Counted from the stretch's first letter, positions 49,751-60,282 are shown. The stretch is 64,000 nt of DNA from Ichthyophis bannanicus (GCA_033557465.1 CM066047.1:7828234-7892233); one strand, 5' to 3'. Made by a program: numbers and translations. Notes: generated by a model from the letters alone, not told the origin.

Positions 49751-50101
49751 ACTACCTGGAGTGCCCAGAAATCAGTAGTGATAGTGGGCCACCAATGAGC
49801 AAAACGTACCAGACGCCCCTGGGTAGGCAGCTGTCCCCCAAGGGTGGAGAGGCTATGCTCAGGGTGTCAAAACCCCGTCTCCACCTGGGTCTGGGGCTTT
49901 GTGCGGGCCTTGCCCCACTCCTTTGCCCTGGTGACCTTGCTGTGGGGTCTGGGGGCCTGGTTTTGGGAGTATCCTCAGTAAGGCCGGCCTTTTCTCTGAA
50001 AAGTGGGCCTCTTCCCCGTTGGTTTCTTCTTAGGAAGGGTGGAGGTCTAACTTGAGAGCCGAGTCCTCGTGAGGAACTCTGTCTCAATCTCCACTGCCTT
50101 T
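49751..50101 (-). pseudogene. DIRS B gag C-terminal segment
   Basis: The Arg/Pro/Gly-rich frame around 50087-49752 (RPPFLRRNQRGRGPLFREKA, GLTEDTPKTRPPDP) corresponds to the basic gag C-terminus in DIRS A (KTSSLSRRSSRARSLSSTRK). The gag frame is cut by the LTR at 50102 and continues at 51643 on the other side. Confidence 0.6.
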
Positions 50102-51042
50102 TGTGATAAGGAAGCTTATCATAGCTCAGGTAGGAGCTATAGAAAAGATGATGTGACTCTGAACAAGCAACCTGTCAGTTCTGGTAGAAGCAAGAAAACA
50201 GAGTTTTCACATAAAAGACTACCAGTCCCAGAATGCACCAGGTTTCCAGCAGCCATGAGAGGGGCTGAAGTGAGAGAATGTGTGTGCAATCAAGAGAGCT
50301 ATGAGGTAATCCCTAAGCACTCATCTCAAAGGGCAGGGCCTGATTCAACACAGCTGCGCTGTGTTAGGGAGCAGCACACATTAGAACAGGATAAGAATAG
50401 AGCTTATTCTTCAGATAACAGCTACAGAGGGAGGAAGAGATACAGAGACAGCAACGGCTACAAGCACCAGTATCACCTGGAGAAACAGAAGCCAAGCCAA
50501 GCCAAGCAGATAGAGAGAGAAGGAAACTCTCTGGAAGGAAGAGAAGAAAGGCCATTGGAAGGTCTGGGAGATTCCAAGGCAGTACTCATACTGGGAGGTA
50601 TTCCAAAAGCCAGCAGAGTCCATTGGACTGGATTCAGCCAGAGGAATGGAGTGGCAGAGATAGGAATCACCAGTGGCTACCTGGAAGAGAGAAGACTGCA
50701 TGTGGAAGGGACTTTCAGACCAAGGCCAGAAGGTATGTGAGAGAAGATCCAGCGTCCAGGGATCAAGATTGGAAGGCTGGACATCAGAATTGGATTACAT
50801 ATTGGCCAGGCTATACAGAGAGGAATAATGATAGCAGGAGAGGCTCAGGTATGAACACTGATCCAGACCCTATCTATAATAGAGAATGGCAGCAAGGGAA
50901 TAAGCATTCTCATGATAGTGCCTTAATGAAAGACTCCTCTGTGCCAATGTATGATATTGACCCTATGATTGTTGATGCAGGGGGAAATACAGCAGATGAA
51001 ACTATTTACATGAACTGTTCTTTATCTAAATGCTATTGCTAG
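50102..51042 (+). other. Open frames inside the LTR, function unknown
   Basis: Two overlapping plus-strand frames stay open: one from the LTR start to a stop at 50738-50740 (about 212 codons inside the LTR) and one from ATG-containing sequence at 50623 to 51042 (139 codons). The predicted peptides are highly polar (HSSGRSYRKDDVTLNKQ, SSDNSYRGRKRYRDSNGYKH, DSSVPMYDIDPMIVDAGGNT) with no domain I recognise. The sequence is A/G-rich, which lowers stop-codon frequency, so openness alone is weak evidence of coding. Confidence 0.3.
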
Positions 51043-51642
51043 TTTTCTATGAGCAAACACATCAGCCATCACAAAGAAACCTAACTTTGTTCTTTATTTC
51101 CACTGCAAACAGCTCTTAAAGCAGGATTTGGGTTCACACAGTAGCAGCCAGCCAGCTAAAGGCTTTCAGCTGGTCCATTGATAGTAATTAGGGCTGCACC
51201 TGATTGTGTGTGTGAGCAAGGGAGAATCACTGCTGAGATCGGCGTGGAAAATAAGCAGAAGTTAACCTAACCAGCAAAGTTTATTCTTTACTTTGTGCAT
51301 TTGTATTTGGTAATTATTTGCTAAGAACACATTAGCTAATTGCCTGACAAGCTGAAGGTTGTTTTCTGGTTTACTTTGTGACTTTTTGTTATCCATTTAA
51401 ACACTGCAAGCAAGTAACCTCATTTATAGTGCTATCAAGCATACATGTGCTGGGTGAATTAAACCCCATCAATAAAAGAAGTATTTTATTGATCTTACCA
51501 CTTGGTTTCACAACTCAAATTATTGTCATCAGCTGTGTTTGGGAGTGAATGAACTACAATACCCACAATACCTTGCAAGAATCATATGAATATATGCATC
51601 GTCAAGATTGTGTAAGTTCTCACCCTAGGCAGCCGTCTGACA
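50102..51642. mobile_element. Solo LTR (1541 bp) with 4-bp TSD
   Basis: Begins TGTGATAAGGAAGCTTATCA and ends GGCAGCCGTCTGACA: the TG...CA ends of an LTR. It is flanked by CTTT at 50098-50101 and 51643-51646, and the DIRS B gag sequence is continuous once it is removed. A polyadenylation signal AATAAA lies at 51471-51476, which would place the R/U5 border shortly after it. No internal retroviral or Gypsy coding region is present, so it is a solo LTR left by recombination. The orientation is probably plus, judged by the AATAAA. Superfamily (Gypsy or other) is not resolved. Confidence 0.75.
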
Positions 51643-53230
51643 CTTTTCCTCCATCAGTTTGCCAAAGAGGTTTTCACCAAGGCAAGGGATGTCGAGGAGT
51701 TTCTCCTGGATCCACTGCTTGAGGTCCGATGTCTGGAACCAGGCCTGATGTCGAGCACCGATGCCTGCGGCTGCCACCCTCATGTTTGACTCGAAGCCAT
51801 CATAGGCAGCCCAGCACATGTACTTTGAGCACTCCCTGACACACTTCGTGAGGGTTTGGAACCGCTGGAGGTGATCCCCACTGAGACATCAGAGTTTCTT
51901 TGCCAAGTCCCAGAGATACATGCCTATATACAACTGGTAGGCTTGGATTCGGCAATCCAGCATCGAGCCCTGGTTGCATTTGCGACAGAGGGCATAGAGC
52001 ACGCAGGACTCCCAGCCCGGGAGCACAGAGGAGTGAGTCTCTGGGCTCTTTTGCTGGCTCATAGCTGACTCCACCACCATGGAGGTGTGTGGGAGTTGCG
52101 ACTTCCGGAAGCCAGGGCCCAGCTGGCCCCGGTATATGGCGTCGAGGTGTTGGCTAACTAAGGGTACCAATGCCAGTGTCTCCCACGTGTGGAGGAGGAG
52201 CTGCCCGAGGATGGTGGGGACAGGAACCGTCAGGGCATCCTTGGATGGGGCCTCATATTGGAGGATTTCAAGTTCCTCCATGTGAGGGTCCTCCTCCGAC
52301 TCCGTGGTGGGAGAGAAGGCTTTCACCATGTCTTGAACAAACTCGAGGAATGATATATCCTCGGGCGGGGATGCCGGGGGAGATGGGTCCGATGGGAGAT
52401 CACGGTGCTTTTGCATCTTTGGGGATGCCTCGTCTTCAGACTCCCAGTCGGAATAGTTGGTCAAGGAATCGATGACTGACGGTACCGGGAGCGCAGGACC
52501 TCGATCGGGGCCTTGGTGACCCATGGTAGTTGCTTGGCCAGAGCCACAAGCGCTCGCAGGGGAGAATCTTGCTCCCGAGGACCGGGAGAGAGATCAAGAC
52601 TCATGCCGAGGATCGGCTCAAAGCTCCAGGCTCTTGATCATTTCGGTGGCCTGGGGAGTAAAACTGTGCTCCAGCACCATCATCCTGGCTTCCCACTCAG
52701 GAGCGGCAACCTTTGACGCAGATACGGGGGTCACCGGGTCCAGCGTCAGTGAGGAGAGGGAATCCTCGATGAGATAGGCTGTGGGGGAATCGCCAGAGGC
52801 CTCTGCATCTGTTTGGGGAACCTTCGCTGGCCACTACCGCTCAGACTCGTCGGGTTCCCACTGCGGACTGTGGCACCTGGCATGGAGCTTATCCCGCTTA
52901 GCTGAGTCCCAGGATGAGGTCCTCAAGGATTTCTTCTTCTTTTTGCCTTCCCATTTTGGGGAACCTTTTGTCAGAGTGTACGTGGACCCGATCCGGCGCT
53001 GCGGGGGCTTCACAAGACTCTGAGGACCCATGTAGGGCCTTAGAGCAAAAGGCTACCGGGGATACCGGGGCAGAGTCTGAACTGTGGAAGATGTCATCTC
53101 GTTTTTCCTGATGATGCTGGATGGCCTTCATGGACATCTTTTTACACAGGGCACAAACCTCTGGGTCATCGTTGGCCTCTAGACACCAGAGGCAGCAATC
53201 GTGTGTATCGGTGAGAGACATGTATTTTGC
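51643..53230 (-). pseudogene. DIRS B gag-like protein, N-terminal and central part
   Basis: The N-terminal frame (about 53230-52898) has DTHDCCLWCLEANDDPEVCA then LCKKMSMKAIQHHQEKRDDI (zinc-finger-like Cys/His block, as DIRS A THDCCLRCLG). The central frame (52524-51889) has SVIDSLTNYSDWESEDEASP, LPSDPSPPASPPEDISFLEF, HMEELEILQYEAPSKDAL and VLGQ-type residues ending YIGMYLWDLAKKL. The last piece (51819-51643) has YDGFESNMRVAAAGIGARHQ then AWFQTSDLKQWIQEKLLDIP. The frame change at about 52520-52890 and later stops inactivate it. Presumed RNA-packaging protein. Confidence 0.8.
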
Positions 53231-54050
53231 GCACCGATCACACTTTTAAACCCGTTGGCTGTTGGGGCAATAAGAACCCTGGTGAGGTCGAAGACACTCG
53301 ATGCAGCCAGCAGATAGAAAAAGGCATGAACTGCGCTGGGGAAAAAAATCTTAAAAAGGGTCTGAGACTCAATACTGCAGCAAATGAGCTCAGAGGCGGG
53401 AAAGTGACCAGTGCAAATGGAGAAAAGAAAGGCAGTTTAACACACAAATAAATCAACTTTTTCCGGGAAAATAAGACAGACGTCTATGGGCTCCATGGTA
53501 AAAAGGAGATTGAGTAAGATGGCACCCTTGGGTGGGAAGGGGACCACACATGCATGGTGGCATCTCCCAAAGGCTTTCCTTCAAAGTTGGGGAGATGCTT
53601 CCGCATGGGCTCCATCGAAACCAACGTCACCTGTATGTGAGGACTGACTTCCTGTTTGTTCCTGGAGAAATGAAGTCTTGCAAGAACTTGATCAGGTTAT
53701 CACCCTCAGCCTCTTCATCAGGCAGTCCAAAGAGTATTGTGTGCAATTCTAGTCGCCGCATCTCAAAAAAGATGTATGACTCTCCTATGGGGAAAGGATA
53801 AAGAGCTCTTCAGCCTGGAGCAGAGATGACTGAGGAGAGATATAGAGGTCTATAAAATCCTGAGCAAAGTGGAACAGGTAGACAAAAATCAGTTGTTTAC
53901 TCTTTCAAAAAATACAAAGACTAGGAGACATGACATGAAGCTACAAAGTAGCATAATTAAAAAAGATAGGAGACAATATTGTCTCTCTTAATGTATTAGT
54001 TTTTGGAACGCAATGCCAGTGGATTTCATAAAAGCAGTTTAAAAAAGGTT

Positions 54051-54937
54051 TAGAAACATAGAAATATGACGACAGAAAAAGACCACATGGCCTATCTAGT
54101 CTGTCCTTCCATATCAACTACAACAGTCCCCTTTTTACCTTTAGAGATCCTCTGTGTTTGTCCCATGCTTTTTTGAATTCAGTTACTGTCCTCATCTCTA
54201 CCACCTCCACTGGGAGACTATTCCACGGATCCACTACTCTTTCCGTAAAGAAATATTTCCGCATATCACTCCTGAATCTATCTCCCTTCACCCTCATCCC
54301 ATGTCCCCTCATAGCAGAACTTGCTTTCAATTGAAAGAGGCTCTCTCCCTGAACATTTATGCCACGGAGATATTTAAACATCTCAATCATATCACCTCTA
54401 TCCCGCCTTTCCGCTAAGGTGTACATATTAAGATCCTTCAGTCTGTCCTCATATGTTTTATAATGAAGATCACTAATCATTTTAGTAGCCACCCTCTGCA
54501 CCGACTCCATCCTGTTCACGTCCTTTTGAAGGTGCGGTCTCCAGAATTGCACACTATACTCCAAATGAGGTCGCACCAAAGACTTATAGAGAGGCATTAT
54601 CACCTCCTTTTTCTGCTAGCCATTCCTCTCCGTATGCACCCAAGCATCCTTCTAGTTTTTACCGTCGCCTTTTCTACCTGTTTAGCTACTTTAAGGTCAT
54701 CAGACACAACCACGCCTAGGTCCCGCTCTTCTTTAGTGGACAAAAGTACTTCACCCCCAATACTATATTGCTCCCTTGGATTGCTGCAGCCCAAATGCAT
54801 GACCTTACATTTTTTAACATTAAATCCCAGCTGCCAAATTCTAGACCATTCTTCAAGCTTAGCTAGATCCCTCCTCATGTTATCTACACCTTCCTGGGTG
54901 TCTACTCTATTGCAGATTTTGGTATCATCCGCAGTCG
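54051..54937 (-). mobile_element. CR1-C LINE 3' part, nested
   Basis: The 3' terminal sequence begins at 54051 (AACATAGAAATATGACGACA, reverse complement of the CR1-C tail). Coding sequence extends to the 5' truncation at about 54937 in the FADDTKICNRVDTQEG region. It lies inside the plus-strand CR1 fragment. Relatively well preserved. Confidence 0.85.
54118..54937 (-). pseudogene. CR1-C ORF2 C-terminal domain, one frameshift
   Basis: The 5' frame (ending 54600) has ADDTKICNRVDTQEGVDNM, RRDLAKLEEWSRIWQLGFNV, MHLGCSNPREQYSIGGEVLL, KEERDLGVVVSDDLKVAKQV and ARRMLG-type GCIRRGMASRKRR. A shift in the A-rich run at about 54610 leads to the frame 54603-54118: PLYKSLVRPHLEYSVQFWRP, DRLKDLNMYTLAERRDRGDM, SAMRGHGMRVKGDRFRSDMR, KYFFTERVVDPWNSLPVEVV and a stop at 54118. 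This is the most complete CR1-C C-terminus in the window and serves as the reference for the family here. Confidence 0.85.
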
Positions 54938-55340
54938 GACCAATTAATTGAGGAAAAGTCCATAAACAGTTAAGGTAGTCTACAAGAAAACCACTGCTTA
55001 TCCCCGACGATAAGTAGCATGGATCTAGCGACTTTTGGGATATTTCAGGTACTTGTGATCTGGATTGACCACTGTTGGAAAGAGGACAATCGGCTTGATG
55101 GACCTTTGGTCTGACCCAGTACAGCAGCTCTTAGGTTCACATTATTTGCCTGCTTGGTTACTGACATCAAGCTCCCACCTCAGTGCGGCACGCGCTGTAC
55201 AAGCTCTCTCTCTGCCACTAAGACCACATTTTCCACCTGGCCCCATGTGACACAAAGTGGCCCCAGTGGATATGAGTGCAGTAGGCAAGAGCATGGAGCA
55301 AGAAGTCAGGTGCCAAAAAAGTAATTGGTAGCAGTTGTGA

Positions 55341-55564
55341 TTAAGTCCCAAAGAGATGCTGAAGAACAGCCTGGCCAAAGATAGCGTTCCGACAGGCGTC
55401 CCTGTCAAGGCAGTAGTGAGAAGTGAAGTTGTGAAAAGAGGCCCAGGCAGCGGCCCAGATCTTCTCTATGGAGAAAGAACGGAGGTTAGCGACTGAGGCT
55501 GTTATAGACCTCATGTTGTGAGCAGTGACATGATCCATGAGAGAGAGTCCTGCCTGAGCACAGA
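55341..55564 (-). pseudogene. DIRS C tyrosine recombinase, C-terminal core
   Basis: A frame ending at 55341 with MDHVTAHNMRSITASVANL (HxxR is HNMR), RSFSIEKIWAAAWASFHNFT and SHYCLDRDACRNAIFGQAVL (Tyr in SHYCLD). These are homologous to DIRS B AHNIRAM...HTFAAQYCLE. The upstream part lies beyond the CR1-A insertion at 61974-62536, where decayed counterparts of HPHFLPKVASPFHINQSVML and FHYFSKIPFLKGHFLHCLYL can be read on the minus strand. Confidence 0.82.
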
Positions 55565-55739
55565 CAATCAGAACTCTGTGATTCTCACTCTTGAAGGACT
55601 ACAAAAAGGGACTGATACTTTTGGAGAGAGATCTGCTATTGTAAGTATTTACTTCTGGAAATTTTTTCTAAATCTTGGGGAAAAGGGAATTCTTTAGATT
55701 AAAGCTGATTAATCTGTGTAAATTAAAATCCAGTGTATT

Positions 55740-55960
55740 TGTTAAATCAGGCAGGGCCTAGTATCAGCGAAGGCCTTTTAGTTAAATTGAAAACTCAACA
55801 GGTAGCTTTCATTTTAAGTTTAAAACCCAGCAGAGGGCAGTCAGTTTAAAATCAGAACACAGCAGAGAGTTTTCTGGTTAAATTTAAAACCCAGCAGAGA
55901 GCTTCAAGTTTAAAATGTAATACTCAGTCAGGGCCTAAGAGCTTTAATTTAAATCAACTC
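55740..55960 (+). repeat. Reiterated motif in the CR1-A 5' UTR
   Basis: TTTAAAACCCAGCAGAGRG and variants (for example AAAATCAGAACACAGCAGAG) recur about four times between 55800 and 55925, at spacings of roughly 35-45 bp. GGCAGGGCCTAGTATCAG/TCAGGGCCTAAGAG occur at the two sides. Repeats in the 5' UTR could be promoter elements; that is conjecture. Confidence 0.6.
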
Positions 55961-56515
55961 AGAGTATAACAGCATAAAAAGAAAAACAGGGTCAGTATTC
56001 TTTGAGCACTAAATTGTTTCTAGAGACCTTTACAAAGAGGCCTTTTAGATAGGGAGCAAGAGACCTGTGAAATTGTTTTAAATAGGTATTAAAGCCAAGG
56101 GACAGATCAAAGGGGCATTTTGAAAGACTCCCTCTATCCAAGCAAGGGCTCTGTGAATCACCCAGGAAATTGGTCACAGATTACCTTAGAAGCACAGGAC
56201 AGGGTACTGTGTAGAAGCCAGCTTTTGATAAGTCTTCATTCCCTCCCTGACTCCCATCCACCCCTGGGATAATCATATCTTTACAGGTGCTTAAACCTCT
56301 TAAAGAAAAGGAGGTGCCATATTCACTCTCAGGTGCAGCTGTTTATCCTCATCAGGCATACATAAAGGACCTGAGATTGTTAAGCTTAAGGTGAACAAAG
56401 TCCATTAAACGTATTAGGTATAGTTTTATTAATGTAAGTATCCACAGCAAATTTTAATAAGTAAACAATTTAAATACTTAAACACAACCCTAAAACTAAG
56501 ATGCAGACAGCAGTC

Positions 56516-57376
56516 CAGTGGTGAGATGGGGGCTTTCCAGTCTTGCATTAAGTGTCACATGTTTGATTTTCTCCCAGTTGGTGAGAGCTCTTTGCTCTCA
56601 GGGAACGAGTCCAATCTCTGGAGGCCACAGCAGCAGACCTGGAGGACATACGGAAGACAGAAAAGTAATAGACGAGACCTACAGGGACGTAATACTAAAG
56701 TCCCACCTCCAGTCTGGCAGCATCCCATTTGTCATGGAGGAGTAAGGTCACGTGACTGGACAGCATCACCCTGGTGTGGCAGGAAGTGATCCTGTAGCTA
56801 GCACCTGTCCTCCAGGTGATGTAAAACCCTCTCACACTGAGGAGATTTCTTCAGGGCCATGTGCTCAAGAGGAAAGGGTTAGGACAGCCATTATAATTAG
56901 CGATCCAATCATTACGCATGTAGATAGCTGAGTGGCTGGTGGACATTAGGATCGCCTGGTAACATGCCTGCCTGGTGCGAAGGTAGTGGACCTCATGCGC
57001 CACCTAGACAAGGTCTTAGATAGTGCTGAGGAGGAGTCTGCTGTCTTGGTACATGTCGGTACCAATGACATAGGAAAGTGTGGTAGGGAGGTTCTTGAGG
57101 CAAAATTTAGGCTTTTAGGTAGGAAGTTGAAATCCAAGTCCGAAAGGCTTCCCGTTTCAAGCGCAGGATCCAAAAGGCAGGCAGAGCTCCGGAGTCTCAA
57201 TGCATAGATGAGACGATGGTGCAAGGAAAAGGGTTTTGGATTTGTTAGGAACTGGGGAGCATTCTAGGGAAAGGAGTGGCTTTTTCGAAGCGATGGGCTC
57301 CTCCTTAGCTGGGATGGAACCAGACTGCTGGCATTAACCCTTAAAAAGGAGATAGAGCAGCTTTTAAACTAGATAA
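56516..57376 (+). pseudogene. CR1-A ORF1 protein (zinc finger and esterase), heavily decayed
   Basis: Fragments in several frames: CIKCHMFDFLPVGE (CxxC head), RVQSLEATAADLEDIRKTEK (coiled coil), IISDPIITHVD (esterase GDSIIxH block with GDS changed to SDP), AVLVHVGTNDIGKCGREVLE (GxND block) and DGLLLSWDGTRL (the expected DGLHLS has lost its His), ending LTLKKEIEQLLN at about 57372. Same domain order as the CR1-B ORF1. Two of the three esterase blocks have lost key residues, and there are many stops. Confidence 0.78.
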
Positions 57377-58544
57377 TAGGGGAAAGCCAACAGTCACCCA
57401 GGAGCGCATGATTCAGAACAATGTATCCCTGAACAATACTAGTGAAAGACTGAAGTTAGGGCATATCAGCAGAGAGGTTCCATTAAAGACAAAAGTAGCC
57501 CAAATGCCTTGGAGTACAGAGCAGACAGAATTTAAAGATTCCAAATTATGCTTCCCAGGAAACAAAATTCACTGTAGAATCTCTATGGATTGAAATTCCA
57601 TGTAAAAAGGGGAAGGAGAAGGCGATTGGCAGTGAGGGTGTACTATCGACCGCCTGGCCAGAGTGAACAAATTAAGGATGAAATGCCCAAAGAAATCAGG
57701 GAAGCTAACAAAAGTTATAGTACAGTAATAATAATGGGTGATTTCAATTACCCCTTATCGACTGGGTCAGTGTCATGGCAGGACATGCTAGGGAGATAAA
57801 GTTTCTAGATGAAATAAATGACTGCTTCTTGGAGCAGCTGATTCATGAATCGACCAGAGTGGAAGCCATTTTGGACCTAGTCCTTAGTGGAACACAAGAT
57901 CTGGTGCAAAAGATAAGGGTGTTGGGGCCACTTGGTAATAGTGATCATAGCATGATCGCATTTGATTTAATAAATGGAGGAAGGACGGTAAGGAAATCCA
58001 CAGTACTACCTTTTAACTTTCGAAAAAACTAAAAGGAGCAGTTGCAAAGGTTAAAAACTTACATAAAACATGAGTGTTGTTTAAAAATACTGTCTTGGAA
58101 ACCCAGACCAGTTGTATTCCATGCTTAAAGACAAGAGGAAGGAAGTCTAAAAAACTGCCAGCATGGCTTAAAGGTGAGGTCAGAGAGGCCTGTTGTTGCC
58201 AAAAATGCATCTTTTAGGGAATGGAAAAGGAGCCAAATGAGGAAAACGGGAAACAACATTTATTTATTTATTTAACAGTTTTTATATACCGTCTTTCTAC
58301 AATTCAAGACGGTTTACAGAGAACGTAACAGACAGTATATTACAGCTGTATACATAGAAACAAAACATAACACGGTATAAATGATTAACAAGTAACTTTC
58401 TCCTTGAGGAGGCTTATGGATAGGAACTATTTACAAGGAGATTTATAGAAGAGGTTAGAGAGAGCTATGTAAGTAGGGAAAAATGTACCTGGAAGAGATG
58501 AGTTTTTAATTTCTTCCGGAATTCAGGGTGATTGGAACAGTTCC

Positions 58545-59765
58545 CTAGTTCATATGGTAAGGCATTACAGATAGAGGGGGCCTAAAGGGAGAAAGCCCGA
58601 TTACAGGTAGTTTGGCTACATTTTCTCTTAGAAGTTGGGATGGATAGGAGGTTTTTGGGGATGGTGCGGCGTGTTCTATTGTGATTGGAATTAGATAGGA
58701 GCGAGGAGAGGCATGAAGCTGACTCATTGAAAATGATTTTATGAATGAGGGGATTACTTTGAATTTAACTCTGGACTGAATGGGGAGCCAGTGTAGATCA
58801 AAGAGGATTGATGTTATGTGTGAGCGTCTAGGGTTGATGAGCCGAGCTATTGTGTTCTGTGCCATTTGGATAAGGTATAAGCTGTTCTTGGGAAGGCCAT
58901 GATAGATGAGATTGCAGTAGTCAAAGGATGGGATAGTGAGGGCCTGGCAGACGGTGCAAAAGGAGTCTGGGTTTAGGAGAGTTTGGAGGTTCCGAAGAGT
59001 ACGTAGTTTTGCAGATATTGTGTTAGAGGTTTTTTTTATCTGTTCAAGGAATGTAAGGTTCTGATCAAGGATAAGACCGAGATATCTCACTTGATTTTTA
59101 ATAGTAAGGGTGAAATCACCAAGCGTAAGGGTTGTAGGTGGAGTGTAGGAAGCGTTGGTGAATGCTCCTATGAAGAAAGGCTAAAAAGGTTAGGGCTCTT
59201 TAACCTGGAAAAGAGACGGCTGAGGGGAGATATGATAGAAGTCTATAAATTAATGAACGGAGTGGAACGGGTAAACGTAGATCAATTGTTTACGTTATCA
59301 GAATATAGAAAGACTAGGGGACATGCAATGAAGCTACAGGGTAAACTATTTAAGACTAATAAAAGAAAATATTTTTTCACTCAACATGTAATCAAACTCT
59401 GGAATTTGTTACCGGAGGATGTAGTAAAGGCTGTTAGTGTAGCTGGGTTTAAAAAAGGTTTGGACAAGTTCCTGGAGGAAAGGTCCATAAACCATTATTA
59501 AGAAGGTACCCAGGATATCAATGCTTGACCCAATACAAGCATTGCGGAACCTGTGTCTTTTGGGGAAACTGCTTGGTACGTATGACCTAGATTGGCCACT
59601 GTTGGAAACAGAATACTGGGCTTGATGGACCTTGGTCTGACCCAGTATGGCATATCATATGATCTTATGACTTGAAGGGCTTCAGTTTTAGATTGGTTAA
59701 TTATGAGGTTATGATTTAAAAGCCAAGTCTTCAGGTTAGTGATGCATTCACTTAAGTTTGAGAAG
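58545..59765 (-). pseudogene. L2-type ORF2 C-terminal part
   Basis: 59765-59670 encodes PTFSNLSECITNLKTWLLNH then NLIINQSKTEALQV. After the nested CR1-A piece, 59090-58545 encodes [100 protein letters not shown] and AAPSPKTSYPSQLLREN, with the stop at 58545. These are hallmarks of the L2 region after the RT (the N-x(n)-KTE, RYLGxxLD, DYCNxLxxGLP and HWLPIxxRxxFK blocks). Well preserved but truncated. Confidence 0.85.
59150..59669 (+). mobile_element. CR1-A 3' fragment nested in L2
   Basis: Begins at TGCTCCTATGAAGAAAGGCT (encodes [20 protein letters not shown]) and contains an open frame to TAA at 59499-59501 ([20 protein letters not shown]...RSINHY). It ends in the 3' UTR with CATATGATCTTATGA at about 59669. 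Nearly identical to the intact copy over this stretch, hence a recent, strongly 5'-truncated insertion. Confidence 0.87.
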
Positions 59766-60058
59766 GTAGGGTTAAGCACTAGCAAGTTAGATGCAAGGCA
59801 TTGATAAGGCAGGCAAAGAGAGAATTTGAGAAGAAGCTTCCTGTGGAAGCAAAAACACGTAATAAAGACGTTTTCAAGTACATTTGTAGCAAAAACATGT
59901 GAGAAAGTCAGTTGGACCATTAGATGATAGAGAGATAAAAGGGGCACTAAGAGGGGACCATAGCGGAGTGATTGAACGAATTCTTTGCTTCGAACTTTAC
60001 TGAGGAAAACGTAGGGATGTTACCCGTGACTGAAATGGTATTTAAAAGTGATGCCACA

Positions 60059-60282
60059 CAAGTAGCCTAGTGGGTAGAACACTGGCTTGGTAACCATGCA
60101 ACCAGGGTTCGATTCCCACTAGCACTCCTTGTGGCCTTGGGCAAGTCACTTAACCCTCCATTGCCTCGGAAAAAAGGCCTGGCAATCTACTTCCGGTGAC
60201 ACTGCCAAGAAAACCCAGGAGCTTCTGGGTCGCCAGGAGTCAGGACTGACTCGAAGGCACACATTGCATTTGCATTTGCATT
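60059..60282 (+). mobile_element. tRNA-derived SINE with MIR-like core and TTTGCA tail
   Basis: Head AAGTAGCCTAGTGGGTAGAA (A box) and GGGTTCGATTCCCACTAG (a perfect B box, GGTTCGATTCC). The core GTGGCCTTGGGCAAGTCACT then TAACCCTCCATTGCCTCGG is followed by a distinct 3' part (GGTGACACTGCCAAGAAAAC, CAGGACTGACTCGAAGGCAC) and a short (TTTGCA)n tail. Flanked by GCCACA at 60053-60058 and 60283-60288. Different 3' end from the other SINEs, so probably mobilised by another LINE. Confidence 0.88.

Larger units (their letters stand above)
46769..53669 (-). mobile_element. DIRS-type retrotransposon B, carrying a solo LTR
   Basis: Left terminus 46769-46799, right terminus 53639-53669 (GAGGACTGACTTCCTGTTTG). 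Minus-strand order as in A: gag (53230-51640 and 50090-49900), reverse transcriptase (49700-48840), RNase H (48734-48369) and tyrosine recombinase (47915-46963). A 1541-bp LTR (50102-51642) interrupts gag; excluding it, B is 5.4 kb, the same size as A. Protein blocks are better kept than in A, but stops and frameshifts are present. Confidence 0.87.
53670..55140 (+). mobile_element. CR1-like (A-related) LINE 3' fragment, split by CR1-C
   Basis: After about 65 bp of unassigned sequence, 53735-54050 gives decayed CR1 C-terminal residues (YCVQF block as GTATTGTGTGCAATTCTAGT, then ALQPGAEMTEER-like, DKNQLFTLSKNTKTRRHDMK). 54938-55140 gives the last codons and the 3' UTR (GATTGACCACTGTTGGAAAG, TGATGGACCTTTGGTCTGAC). 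It is more diverged than other CR1-A copies. A minus-strand CR1-C (54051-54937) is inserted between. Confidence 0.75.
58256..59773 (-). mobile_element. L2-like LINE 3' part inserted in CR1-A
   Basis: The minus-strand 3' end at 58256 (CATTTATTTATTTATTTAAC, then TATACCGTCTTTCTACAATT) runs to a 5' truncation at 59773. CR1-A reads GGAAACAACA before and AAGCACTAGC after, matching its consensus (GGAAACAGCACAAGCACTGG). A CR1-A 3' fragment (about 59150-59669) is nested within this L2. Confidence 0.8.
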
